NCBI GenBank assembly: GCA_035525015.1
Contig: DATLFC010000172.1
Coordinates: 1-24,594 of the forward strand
Reading direction: 5' to 3'
DNA: 24,594 nt
Source: DATLEX01 sp035525015
GTDB lineage: Bacteria; Acidobacteriota; Thermoanaerobaculia; Gp7-AA8
Position 1 is the stretch's first letter. Every line of letters starts with the position of its first letter. Under the pieces are notes generated by a model that worked only from the letters and a program-made list of their open reading frames with translations, had not been told where the DNA came from and did not search any database. Positions 13,968 through 21,478 of this stretch are shown piece after piece. The translations under genes were made by a program, and so were the position numbers.

Positions 13968-14839
13968 CGGAACGGCGTCTGGCGTGGGTGTTCGTCACAC
14001 CGGCGCTGCTCACCATCAGCCTCATCGCCATCTTCCCTCTCGGCTGGACGGGGTGGGAGTCGCTGCACCACCACGATCTCCGCATGCCGTGGCTCGGAAC
14101 GCCATTCATCGGGCTCGGCAACTATGCGGAGATCGCCACGGACCCACGCTTCTGGAGCGCGATGGGACACACGATCTTCTTCACCTTCGTCTCCGTCGCT
14201 CTCGAGCTCGTCCTCGGTCTCTTTCTCGCCCTGGCCATGAACCGCGCGTTTCGCGGACGCGGCCTGGTGCGTGCGGCGGTCCTCGTCCCATGGGCAATCC
14301 CGACGGTCGTCGCCGCATTGCTCTGGCGGTTTCTGTTCGACTCGCAGAGCGGCCCCATCTCGCCGCTGCTCGTGCGCGCCGGCATCACCGCCGAGCCGGT
14401 GGTCTGGTTCATCCACGCCGGCCTGGCCTGGGTGCCGTTGATCGTCGCCGACGTCTGGAAGACAACGCCGTTCGTGGCGCTGCTGCTGCTTGCCGGACTG
14501 CAGAACATCCCCGACGACCTGAGGGACGCCGCGGCAGTCGACGGCGCCGGCCGTTTCTCGCGGATGCGCTACGTGACGCTGCCGCTTCTGCGGCCGGCCA
14601 TCCTCGTCGCGCTCATCTTCCGCACGCTCGACGCCTTCCGCGTTTTCGATCTCGTCTACGTCCTGACCGGCGGCGGACCGGGAACGGCGACCGAGCCGAT
14701 CGCGCTCTACACCTTCAACGTCCTGTTCCAGAACCTCCGTTCAGGCTACGCCTCGGCGTTGTCGGTCGTCGTCTTCGCGGTGACGTTCGCCATCGCGGTG
14801 GCGTACATCCGCATCCTCGACCGGAAGGAGAGCGTCTGA
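13964..14839 (+). CDS. Sugar ABC transporter permease (MalF-type)
   Basis: 291 aa from GTG 13964, which overlaps the binding-protein stop (GTGA). AGGAG lies about 10 nt upstream as a ribosome binding site. About six membrane helices are visible, the first being FVTPALLTISLIAIFPLGW. The inner-membrane permease EAA loop, which docks on the ATPase, is DLRDAAAVDGAGRFSRMRYV followed by TLPLLRP. This architecture is that of MalF/UgpA/ThuF-class permeases (CUT1 family). It pairs with the next gene. Confidence 0.92.
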   Translation: MTERRLAWVFVTPALLTISLIAIFPLGWTGWESLHHHDLRMPWLGTPFIGLGNYAEIATDPRFWSAMGHTIFFTFVSVALELVLGLFLALAMNRAFRGRGLVRAAVLVPWAIPTVVAALLWRFLFDSQSGPISPLLVRAGITAEPVVWFIHAGLAWVPLIVADVWKTTPFVALLLLAGLQNIPDDLRDAAAVDGAGRFSRMRYVTLPLLRPAILVALIFRTLDAFRVFDLVYVLTGGGPGTATEPIALYTFNVLFQNLRSGYASALSVVVFAVTFAIAVAYIRILDRKESV

Positions 14840-15636
14840 TGCGATGGATCGTCCTGGCGCTCCTGGTCGTGTTGATCCTGCTGCCGTTCGCCTGGACCCT
14901 GCTGGCGTCGCTACGGCCGGAGGCGGAGCTGTTCGAGGGGACGCTCTGGCCGGAACGGTTCACGCTCGAGCACTACGCGGCGCTCTTCGAGAGCCGCGAC
15001 TTCCTGACGCCGATCCGCAATTCGCTCGTCGTCGCCGCCACGACCACGCTTTTCTGCATCCTGGTCGGAACGCTGGCCGCCTACGCGCTGGCGCGACTCC
15101 ACTTCCGCGGTCGCAACGCCGTCCTCGCTTTCATCCTCGCCGTGACGATGTTCCCGCAGATCTCGATCGTCAGCCCGCTCTTTCTCCTGCTCCGCACGCT
15201 GCGCCTGATCGATACCTATCCGGGACTCATCCTCCCCTACCTCACGTTCGCCATGCCGCTCACGGTCTGGCTGATGGTCGGCTACTTCCGGCAGATCCCG
15301 GTCGACATCGAGGAGGCGGCGCGCATCGACGGCGCCAGCCGGTTCACGATTCTGACTCGCGTCGTCGGGCCGCTGGCCGTTCCGGGCATCGCCACGACGG
15401 CAATCCTGACGTTCATCTACTGCTGGAACGAATTCCTCTTCGCGCTCTCCTTCACGCTCGGTCCTGACCGCCAGACCGTCCCCGTCGCCATCGCGCTGTT
15501 CCGTGGCCGCTATCAGGTCCCGTGGGGGGAGATCCTCGCCGCCGCAATCGTGGCCACGATCCCCGTGGCGGCGCTCGTGCTGCTGTTCCAGCGGCGGATC
15601 GTGCAGGGACTCACGTCGGGAGCGGTGAAGGGTTGA
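14839..15636 (+). CDS. Sugar ABC transporter permease (MalG-type)
   Basis: 265 aa. The start ATG 14839 overlaps the previous stop (TGATG), and AAGGAG sits 8 nt upstream. About six helices are visible. The EAA loop is DIEEAARIDGASRFTILTRV followed by GPLAVPG, and a characteristic CWNEFLFALSF follows. These are features of MalG/UgpE-class CUT1 permeases. No ATP-binding subunit follows: the next gene is on the opposite strand and unrelated. A shared MsmK/UgpC-type ATPase encoded elsewhere would be needed. Confidence 0.92.
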   Translation: MRWIVLALLVVLILLPFAWTLLASLRPEAELFEGTLWPERFTLEHYAALFESRDFLTPIRNSLVVAATTTLFCILVGTLAAYALARLHFRGRNAVLAFILAVTMFPQISIVSPLFLLLRTLRLIDTYPGLILPYLTFAMPLTVWLMVGYFRQIPVDIEEAARIDGASRFTILTRVVGPLAVPGIATTAILTFIYCWNEFLFALSFTLGPDRQTVPVAIALFRGRYQVPWGEILAAAIVATIPVAALVLLFQRRIVQGLTSGAVKG

Positions 15637-15646
15637 GGCGCCGCGA

Positions 15647-16195
15647 TCACGTGCGCTTGCGCGTCTGATCCTTCAGCACCCAGACCTTGGTGGCGAAGAA
15701 CGCGCGAATCATGAACTCGTGATCGCCGGGAAGGCAGTGCAGCACGAGCGACTCGCCGTCGGTGCCGCGCGTCGAGGCGACGGTCGTCTTGCGGTGCGTT
15801 CGGCTCTCGAGCTGCCGGAACCAGGGAGGAAGGTCTCGCTTGTCGGTGACGAGCGTCCGCGATTTCTCGCCGGTGGGATCGGCAAGCGCGACGGGACAGT
15901 AGACGTAGCCGCGGTAGTTCTGGCGCGTGGCGCGCTTGAACGTGAGCGAGCGCCGGTCCAGACCTGCCCACGCCGCGATGTTCGGCGTCTTCAGCGGCCG
16001 GACTTCGATTCGCTCCGCCGCGCTCTTTGGAACGCGCACGACGAATCCCCATTCATTGCGCGATCGAAAGTTCCCGTCCGTGACCTCGTACGCGTATTCG
16101 GTCCCGCTGACCGGCTCGCGCGCGAACGTCCAGGCGGCGGGCCTGCTGCCGGTGCGCTGCACGGCGACGCGGTCGATTCTGTAGCGGCCCGCCAT
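15647..16195 (-). CDS. Protein of unknown function (182 aa)
   Basis: 182 aa with no signal peptide or membrane segment. Strand-rich, with segments such as GTEYAYEVTDGNFRSRNEWG, RQNYRGYVYCPVAL and GESLVLHCLPGDHEFMIRAF, and a basic end (KDQTRKRT). I do not recognise the family. Codon third positions are G/C-rich and a TACGAT hexamer lies 8 nt before the ATG at 16195, so the gene looks real. It converges with the permease gene (10-nt gap). Confidence 0.6.
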   Translation of the reverse strand: MAGRYRIDRVAVQRTGSRPAAWTFAREPVSGTEYAYEVTDGNFRSRNEWGFVVRVPKSAAERIEVRPLKTPNIAAWAGLDRRSLTFKRATRQNYRGYVYCPVALADPTGEKSRTLVTDKRDLPPWFRQLESRTHRKTTVASTRGTDGESLVLHCLPGDHEFMIRAFFATKVWVLKDQTRKRT

Positions 16196-16203
16196 CCGCG
16201 GAG

Positions 16204-16209
16204 ATCGTA
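16204..16209 (-). promoter_or_regulatory. -10 element of the gene starting at 16195
   Basis: The minus strand reads TACGAT, 8 nt before the ATG. It is the same hexamer as at 10316-10321 and gives a leaderless arrangement. Confidence 0.4.
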
Positions 16210-16291
16210 TCAGCTATCGCACGAGCTCGGCAGCGATCGCGCAGGCCAGCACGGACGCGATTCCAGGTTTCCGCGCGCGGTGCGTCCAAGT

Positions 16292-16297
16292 TAAGAT
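16292..16297 (+). promoter_or_regulatory. Putative -10 of the MshEN-kinase operon
   Basis: TAAGAT (4 of 6) lies 16 nt before the ATG at 16314, giving a leader of about 10 nt. No strong -35 is seen. Confidence 0.3.
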
Positions 16298-16313
16298 CAG
16301 GCGCGCCCGATTT

Positions 16314-16943
16314 ATGGCAACGCATACCCTCGAGCAACTTCTCATCGAGAACAGGGTCCTCTCTGCCGTGCAGCTCGCGGTGGCGAGGCGCGACGCCGAG
16401 GTGCGCCGGCAGCGGCTCGCGCCGGCGCTCGTCGAGCTCGGACTCATCGACGAGGACCGCCTCGCGAGGTGGATCGCCGAGATCAGCGGCCTCCGCCTCC
16501 TGGACAGCCTTCCCGTGGAAACGGCGGCCGCTCTGGCCGGACGGGTTCCGGCGCGGCTGGCGCGGATCCACGGCCTCGTTCCCCTGGCGGTGGATGGCGA
16601 CGAGCTGACCGTCGCCACGTGTGATCCGTTCGATCAGGCAGGTCTCGATCAACTCCACATCACGACCGGCATGAAGATCCGCGCCGTCGTCGCTCGCGCC
16701 GGCGAGATGACTCGAGCCATCGACCGTCTCTACCCCTTCGACTTCGGCTCGGAGACGCTCATGGCCGGCGACGATTCCCTCGGGTCGAGCACGCAGATTC
16801 TCACCCCCCGGCCCAACCTCGAGCCGGCTTCGCAACTCGATCGGATCGAGGCACAGCTCGCGGCACTCACGGCGCTCGTCGAAGCGCTGGAACGGAAGAT
16901 CGCCTCGATCGACGCCACGCTGGCCCGGGTTCTCCCCCGCTGA
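16314..16943 (+). CDS. Stand-alone MshEN-like (GspE/PilB N-terminal) domain protein with coiled coil
   Basis: 209 aa. Residues 5-60 hold a tandem helical motif (TLEQLLIENRVLSAVQLAVA, then RLAPALVELGLIDEDRLARW) like that of MshEN/T2SSE_N domains. Residues 60-140 continue as in that family: ISGLRLLDSLPVE, VPARLARIHGLVPL, DELTVATCDPFD. No ATPase domain follows. Instead there is a linker and a predicted coiled coil (about 172-205). MshEN domains can bind c-di-GMP through RLGxxL...LxxxLxxQ repeats. Here the Gly of the second RLG is Ala and the terminal Gln is missing, so binding is uncertain. The stop overlaps the kinase start (TGATG), so the two are translationally coupled and probably work together. 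Confidence 0.75.
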   Translation: MATHTLEQLLIENRVLSAVQLAVARRDAEVRRQRLAPALVELGLIDEDRLARWIAEISGLRLLDSLPVETAAALAGRVPARLARIHGLVPLAVDGDELTVATCDPFDQAGLDQLHITTGMKIRAVVARAGEMTRAIDRLYPFDFGSETLMAGDDSLGSSTQILTPRPNLEPASQLDRIEAQLAALTALVEALERKIASIDATLARVLPR

Positions 16944-18232
16944 TGCCCAACACCGAGATGCCCGCGGCGATCGGCCACTACGAAATCGAGCGGAAGCTCG
17001 GCCGCGGCGCGATGGGAACCGTGTACGCCGCGCGCGACATGCGCATCGGCCGCCGCGTTGCGCTGAAGACCGTTCAACTGCACGACGGTTCCTTCGAAGA
17101 CGCGACCGCGGCGAAGGAGTTCTTCCTCCGTCTGCAGCGCGAGGCCGAAGTGTCCGGCGCGCTGCTCCACCCGAACATCGTGGCGCTGTACGAGGCCGGT
17201 TACGAGGGAGATCGCGTCCACTTCCTGGCCATGGAGCTGGTGGAGGGCGAGACGCTGCTCGAGCTGATGAAGCGTCATCGCCCCGGTCCCGTTCCCGTCG
17301 ACCGGGCGCTCCGCATCGCAGCGGATGTTCTGCACGGCCTCTCCCACGCGCATGCGAAGGGAATCACCCACCGCGACATCAAACCGGCCAACGTCCTCAT
17401 CACGGCCGACGGTGTCGCGAAGATCGCCGACTTCGGCATCGCCCGCCCCGAGACTTCTTCCATGACCGCCGCCGGTGCACTCCTCGGCACGCCGAACTAC
17501 ATGTCCCCCGAGCAGGTTACCGGCAACGATCTCTCACCCCGCGCCGACCTCTTCTCACTCGGCGTCGTTCTGTACGAGATGCTCGCCGCGGTGAAGCCGT
17601 TCGTCGCTTCCGATCTCACCGGCATTCTTCACAACATCCTTCGCCAGGAGCCGGCTCACGTCTCGGACGTGAATCCGTCCGTGCCGCGTCCGGTCGGCGA
17701 TCTCGTCGCCCGTCTCATGCAGAAGACGCCCGATGCGCGGCCGACGGCCGCCGAAGCGCTGGCCCTGTTCGAGACACCCGCGCGGACGGCACCGCCGCAC
17801 TCTCCTCCCGTCCTCCGGCGGCGGATCCCCGCGGTTCAGGCGGCATCTGTCGTCGCCATCGCCATTGCCCTTGTCGTGATTCCGGTCATGCTGCTGCGGG
17901 CTCGCATCGACGCGACGCCGAGCGCGACCATCCCCGCGTCGCAGCTCATCGAGTTCGAGAACAAGCGACGCGCGCTCGAGGCCGCCGATGCGCTGTTCAT
18001 GGCCGGAAAATACGAGGAGAGCCTCCTCAGCTACGAGGCCTATCTCGACCGGTACCCGCACAGTCTGGCCGCGGAAGAGGGACGCGATCGCGCCGCCATG
18101 GCCATCGCCGACGCCGAAAAGGCGGCAGCCGCGCCGGCGGAGACGGCCCGCACCGCCGCAAAGAAGAAGAAGGACGAGGACATCTCCGCTCGCGAACTGC
18201 TGAACCGGATCAAGCGCGTCTTCAAGCCGTGA
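16943..18232 (+). CDS. Membrane Ser/Thr protein kinase (PknB type)
   Basis: 429 aa. The kinase domain spans about 13-275: glycine loop LGRGAMGTVY (19-28), catalytic Lys42 (VALK), HRDIKPAN (D145, K147, N150), DFG at 163-165, and an activation segment ending LLGTPNYMSPEQ. A Pro-rich linker and one transmembrane helix (about 299-318) follow. Last comes a C-terminal region of about 110 residues with one TPR-like repeat (ALFMAGKYEESLLSYEAYLDR split by the helix turn) and an Ala/Lys-rich tail. The kinase domain should be cytoplasmic and the tail exported, where it could sense the envelope. It is coupled to the MshEN-like gene upstream. Substrates are unknown. Confidence 0.93.
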   Translation: MPNTEMPAAIGHYEIERKLGRGAMGTVYAARDMRIGRRVALKTVQLHDGSFEDATAAKEFFLRLQREAEVSGALLHPNIVALYEAGYEGDRVHFLAMELVEGETLLELMKRHRPGPVPVDRALRIAADVLHGLSHAHAKGITHRDIKPANVLITADGVAKIADFGIARPETSSMTAAGALLGTPNYMSPEQVTGNDLSPRADLFSLGVVLYEMLAAVKPFVASDLTGILHNILRQEPAHVSDVNPSVPRPVGDLVARLMQKTPDARPTAAEALALFETPARTAPPHSPPVLRRRIPAVQAASVVAIAIALVVIPVMLLRARIDATPSATIPASQLIEFENKRRALEAADALFMAGKYEESLLSYEAYLDRYPHSLAAEEGRDRAAMAIADAEKAAAAPAETARTAAKKKKDEDISARELLNRIKRVFKP

Positions 18233-18236
18233 GGGG

Positions 18237-18716
18237 TTACCGGCGAACGGCGCCGCTCTTCCCCTCCACGACCCAGCGTCCCAGCCTCGTCTCCTCGCAG
18301 CGGTTGATCGCGGTGAGCTGGTAATTGCCGTCGTCGATCCCCTGGCTCGAGATCACCAGACAATCGCCGCGGATGCCGGTCGCGATGAAGTGCCGGCGGA
18401 GGACGCGCATCGCCTCCGCTTCATTGATGACCGCGCCGGCCGCCCGCCGCGAGCCGCCCGGACGATCGCTCACGACCGCGACCGGCGGCGGCTCGGTCAG
18501 ATCCGCCGGGCCGCCCCGCCGCTGCACGACCAGCCACCCGATCACCACCACCGCCGCGGCGATGACGAGAAAGCCGGCCACCCGCCTCCACCGCCGCGGG
18601 CGCCGCGGCAGCCGTCCGTCGAAGACCTCGCCTGCGAAGACGCCGCACCCGGGACAGGCATCCTCGAGCGGCGGAATCTCGGCCCGGCAGTTCGTGCAGT
18701 AACGGGGCTCGGCCAT
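18237..18716 (-). CDS. Zinc-ribbon single-pass membrane protein, unknown function
   Basis: 159 aa. A zinc ribbon at the N-terminus has Cys7-x2-Cys10 and Cys21-x2-Cys24 (YCTNC and CPGCG). A basic stretch (PRRPRRWRR) and one membrane helix (about 46-65) follow. The C-terminal domain of about 90 residues contains MRVLRRHFIATGIRGDCLVI and NYQLTAINRCEETRLG, which I do not recognise. The basic residues before the helix predict the ribbon inside and the C-terminal domain outside. It ends 4 nt from the convergent kinase stop and is divergent from ppc. Confidence 0.7.
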   Translation of the reverse strand: MAEPRYCTNCRAEIPPLEDACPGCGVFAGEVFDGRLPRRPRRWRRVAGFLVIAAAVVVIGWLVVQRRGGPADLTEPPPVAVVSDRPGGSRRAAGAVINEAEAMRVLRRHFIATGIRGDCLVISSQGIDDGNYQLTAINRCEETRLGRWVVEGKSGAVRR

Positions 18717-18722
18717 CGACCA

Positions 18723-18728
18723 AGTATG
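18723..18728 (-). promoter_or_regulatory. Possible -10 of the zinc-ribbon gene
   Basis: The minus strand reads CATACT, 6 nt before the ATG at 18716. It matches TATAAT at 4 of 6 but lacks the first T, so this is a weak call. Confidence 0.25.
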
Positions 18729-18734
18729 AATGAA

Positions 18735-18740
18735 TACAAT
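18735..18740 (+). promoter_or_regulatory. -10 element of ppc, deciding its start
   Basis: TACAAT (5 of 6 to TATAAT) is followed by 6 nt and then ATG 18747. The hexamer lies inside the longer reading frame that begins at 18726, so it argues for 18747 as the true, leaderless start. Confidence 0.5.
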
Positions 18741-18746
18741 CCGCGC

Positions 18747-21395
18747 ATGGCCTCCTCCTCGTCCGCCAGCGACAGGCGGCTCCGCGACGACGTCCGGCTT
18801 CTCGGCGAGCTTCTCGGCGAAACGCTGCGCAGCCAGGAAGGGAACGACCTCTTCGACCTCGTCGAGCAGGTCCGCGCGCTGGCCAAGAGCGGTCGCGCGG
18901 GGAAGAAGGAGGATTTCGAGCGGCTGGCAGAGCTGCTCGCTTCACGGCCGACCACGGAGAGCCTGCCGGTCGCGCGCGCCTTCGCACACTTTCTGAACCT
19001 CGCCAACATCGCCGAGCAGCACCATCGGGTCCGCCGGCGCCGCGATTACGAAATGGAAGAGGGAGCGGCGCCGCAGCCAGGGTCGTGCGACGAAGTCTTC
19101 GCGCGGATGATCGCGAAGGGCGTCTCGCCCGATCAGCTGTACGAGACGGTGACCTCGATGCAGATCGAGCTCGTCATCACTGCGCATCCGACCGAGGTCG
19201 TGCGCCGGACGTTCCTCCAGAAGTACAAGCGGATCGCCGACCTGCTGGCGCGCGGCGATCACGTCGACCTGACGGTGAGAGAACGACGCGAAGTCGTCGA
19301 CGATCTCCGCCGCGAGATCACCGCGGCATGGGAAACCGACGAGGTGCGGCACGACCGTCCGACGCCGCTCGACGAGGTGAAGGGTGGTCTCTTCATCTTC
19401 GAGCAGACTCTCTGGGAGGCGCTGCCGCAATACCTTCGCGCAGTCGACGAGTCGCTGCGCGCGCACACCGGCCGGCCTCTGCCGCCCGACTGCACGCCGC
19501 TCCGCTTTGGATCGTGGATCGGCGGAGATCGCGACGGCAACCCGAACGTCACGCCCGACGTCACGGGGCAGGCCGGCCTCCTGTCACGCTGGATGGCGGC
19601 CGATCTCTTCCACGAAGAGATCGATGCGCTGCGGTCGGAGCTCTCCATGCGCGAAGGCTCGGCCGAGCTGCAGCGCCGCAGCGGCGGCGCTCGCGAGCCG
19701 TATCGCGCCGTCCTGAAAGACGTTCGCGACCGCCTCGCCGAAACGCGCACCTCGATCGAGACGGCGCTCGTCGATGACGGGGGATGGCGCGGCTGGCGCT
19801 CGCCGTTTGCCACCTCTGCCGATCTGCTCGAACCGCTTCTGGCCTGCCATCGGTCGCTGCACGAGACCGGCAACGGACTGATCGCCGACGGGCGTCTCGT
19901 CGATGTCATCCGCCGCGCTTACACGTTCGGGCTGGTACTCGTCCGCCTCGACATCCGGCAGGACGCCGCCCGTCACACCTCCCTCCTCGGCGCGATCACG
20001 CGCCTGCTCAGCGCCGGCGATTACGGGGAGTGGGACGAGAAGCGGCGCCAGCAATTTCTTCTGCGCGAGCTTGCCTCGCCGCGGCCGCTGATTCCGCCCG
20101 ACGCCCGGTTCGATGAGGAAGACCAGGATGTCATCGACACCTTTCGCGCGATCGCCGCGATCCCGGCCGAATCGCTGGGCGCATACGTCATCACCATGGC
20201 CTCGCGGCCGAGCGACGTGCTGGCCGTGGCGCTGCTGCAGAGGGAAGCCGGCGTGGCCCGTCCGCTCCGCATCGTTCCGCTCTTCGAAACGATCACCGAT
20301 CTGCGCAGTGCAGCCGATTCGATGCGCGGCCTGCTCTCCATCGACTGGTATCGCAGCTCGATCGACGGCAGGCAGGAAGTCATGGTCGGCTACTCCGACT
20401 CGGCGAAGGATGCCGGGCGGCTCGCCGCGGCGTGGGAGCTGTACAAGGCGCAGGAGGAGATCGTCGATGCCGTGCGCGGCGCGGGGGTGGAGCTGACGCT
20501 CTTTCACGGCCGTGGCGGAAGCGTCGGACGCGGTGGCGGTCCGACCTATCTCGCCATCCGTTCGCAGCCGCCGGGCACCGTCGACGGCCGGCTCCGCGTC
20601 ACGGTGCAGGGAGAGATGATTCAGGCCGAGTTCGGCCTCGCCGGCATCGCCCTTCGCACGCTCGAGATCTACACGACGGCCACCGTCGACGCCACGCTCG
20701 CGCCGGCGGATCCCCCGAAACAGGAGTGGCGCGAGGCGATCGATGCGATGGCCCTCGCCGCGGCGCGCGCCTATCGATCGATCGTCTACGAGACGCCGGA
20801 GTTCCTCGACTACTTCCGGACCGCGACGCCCGAGGTCGAGCTGGGAGAGCTGAACATCGGCAGCCGTCCGGCGCGCCGCGGCGGCGGGAAGCGCGGCGTG
20901 GAATCGCTCCGCGCCATTCCCTGGCAGTTCGCCTGGACGCAGAACCGGCTGCTCCTCCCCTCCTGGCTCGGCACGAGCGACGCCCTCGGCGCCGTCGACG
21001 AGGGAATCGTCGCCGAAATGATGAGTGAGTGGCCGTTCTTCCGCTCGCTCATCGAGCTGACCGAGATGGTCCTCGCCAAGGCCGAGCCGCCGATCGCCGA
21101 GCACTACGAACGGGCGCTCGCGCCCCCCGCGCTCCGGCCGATCGGGCAGCATCTCCGCGAGCGCCTGGCCCGCACCACCGCCCTGATCCGCCGCGTCACG
21201 GGCCACGAGCGCCTTCTCGAGACCAACAGCGTTCTCCGCCGCTCCATTGACGTGCGCAATCCCTACGTCGACCCGATCAACCTGATTCAGGTCGAGATCC
21301 TCCGCCGCTACCGCGCCCACCCCGACCCCACCCTGCGCGACGCCTTCGTCGTCACCGTCAACGGCATCGCCGCCGGCATGCGCAACACCGGGTAG
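18747..21395 (+). CDS. ppc: Phosphoenolpyruvate carboxylase
   Basis: 882 aa from ATG 18747 (889 aa from ATG 18726), the usual family length. PEPC carboxylates PEP with bicarbonate to oxaloacetate, refilling the TCA cycle. Signatures: VITAHPTEVVRRT (catalytic H147), FGSWIGGDRDGNPNVT, GYSDSAKDAGRLAAAW (about 548-563), FHGRGGSVGRGGGP (about 586-599, active-site His and Arg), QGEMIQAEFG and the C-terminal RNTG. The Lys of EMVLAKAE, the Arg of SIDVRNPYVDP and the terminal Asn correspond to aspartate-inhibitor contacts in the E. coli enzyme, so feedback inhibition by aspartate is plausible. The stop codon lies within the left arm of a perfect inverted repeat. Confidence 0.97.
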   Translation: MASSSSASDRRLRDDVRLLGELLGETLRSQEGNDLFDLVEQVRALAKSGRAGKKEDFERLAELLASRPTTESLPVARAFAHFLNLANIAEQHHRVRRRRDYEMEEGAAPQPGSCDEVFARMIAKGVSPDQLYETVTSMQIELVITAHPTEVVRRTFLQKYKRIADLLARGDHVDLTVRERREVVDDLRREITAAWETDEVRHDRPTPLDEVKGGLFIFEQTLWEALPQYLRAVDESLRAHTGRPLPPDCTPLRFGSWIGGDRDGNPNVTPDVTGQAGLLSRWMAADLFHEEIDALRSELSMREGSAELQRRSGGAREPYRAVLKDVRDRLAETRTSIETALVDDGGWRGWRSPFATSADLLEPLLACHRSLHETGNGLIADGRLVDVIRRAYTFGLVLVRLDIRQDAARHTSLLGAITRLLSAGDYGEWDEKRRQQFLLRELASPRPLIPPDARFDEEDQDVIDTFRAIAAIPAESLGAYVITMASRPSDVLAVALLQREAGVARPLRIVPLFETITDLRSAADSMRGLLSIDWYRSSIDGRQEVMVGYSDSAKDAGRLAAAWELYKAQEEIVDAVRGAGVELTLFHGRGGSVGRGGGPTYLAIRSQPPGTVDGRLRVTVQGEMIQAEFGLAGIALRTLEIYTTATVDATLAPADPPKQEWREAIDAMALAAARAYRSIVYETPEFLDYFRTATPEVELGELNIGSRPARRGGGKRGVESLRAIPWQFAWTQNRLLLPSWLGTSDALGAVDEGIVAEMMSEWPFFRSLIELTEMVLAKAEPPIAEHYERALAPPALRPIGQHLRERLARTTALIRRVTGHERLLETNSVLRRSIDVRNPYVDPINLIQVEILRRYRAHPDPTLRDAFVVTVNGIAAGMRNTG

Positions 21396-21471
21396 ATGGG
21401 GTCAGGCCTTCCCTTTTACCTTTCTCTCCGGGTCGGAGAGAAAGGTAAAAGGGAAGGCCTGACCCCATCTA
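21393..21471. repeat. Perfect 37-bp inverted repeat (REP/MITE-like hairpin)
   Basis: The arms 21393-21429 and 21435-21471 are exact reverse complements, separated by 5 nt (GGGTC). The outer ends are TAGATGGGGTCAGGCCTTCC and its complement. The left arm includes the ppc stop codon (TAG), and the element fills almost all of the ppc-rhlE gap. The GGGGTCAGGCCT end resembles ends I recall from REP elements linked to RAYT transposases; that is memory, not a search. It could also act as a bidirectional terminator or mRNA-end stabiliser, though no T-run follows. Confidence 0.9.
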
Positions 21472-21478
21472 TTAAGCT

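Noticed and set aside
18726..18746. ATG 18726 as the ppc start
   Set aside because: Possible, but a TACAAT -10 lies inside the extra codons 6 nt before ATG 18747, favouring the shorter form.
19584..21320. 578-codon open frame on the minus strand
   Set aside because: Antisense shadow of ppc; the ppc motifs are complete in the plus frame.
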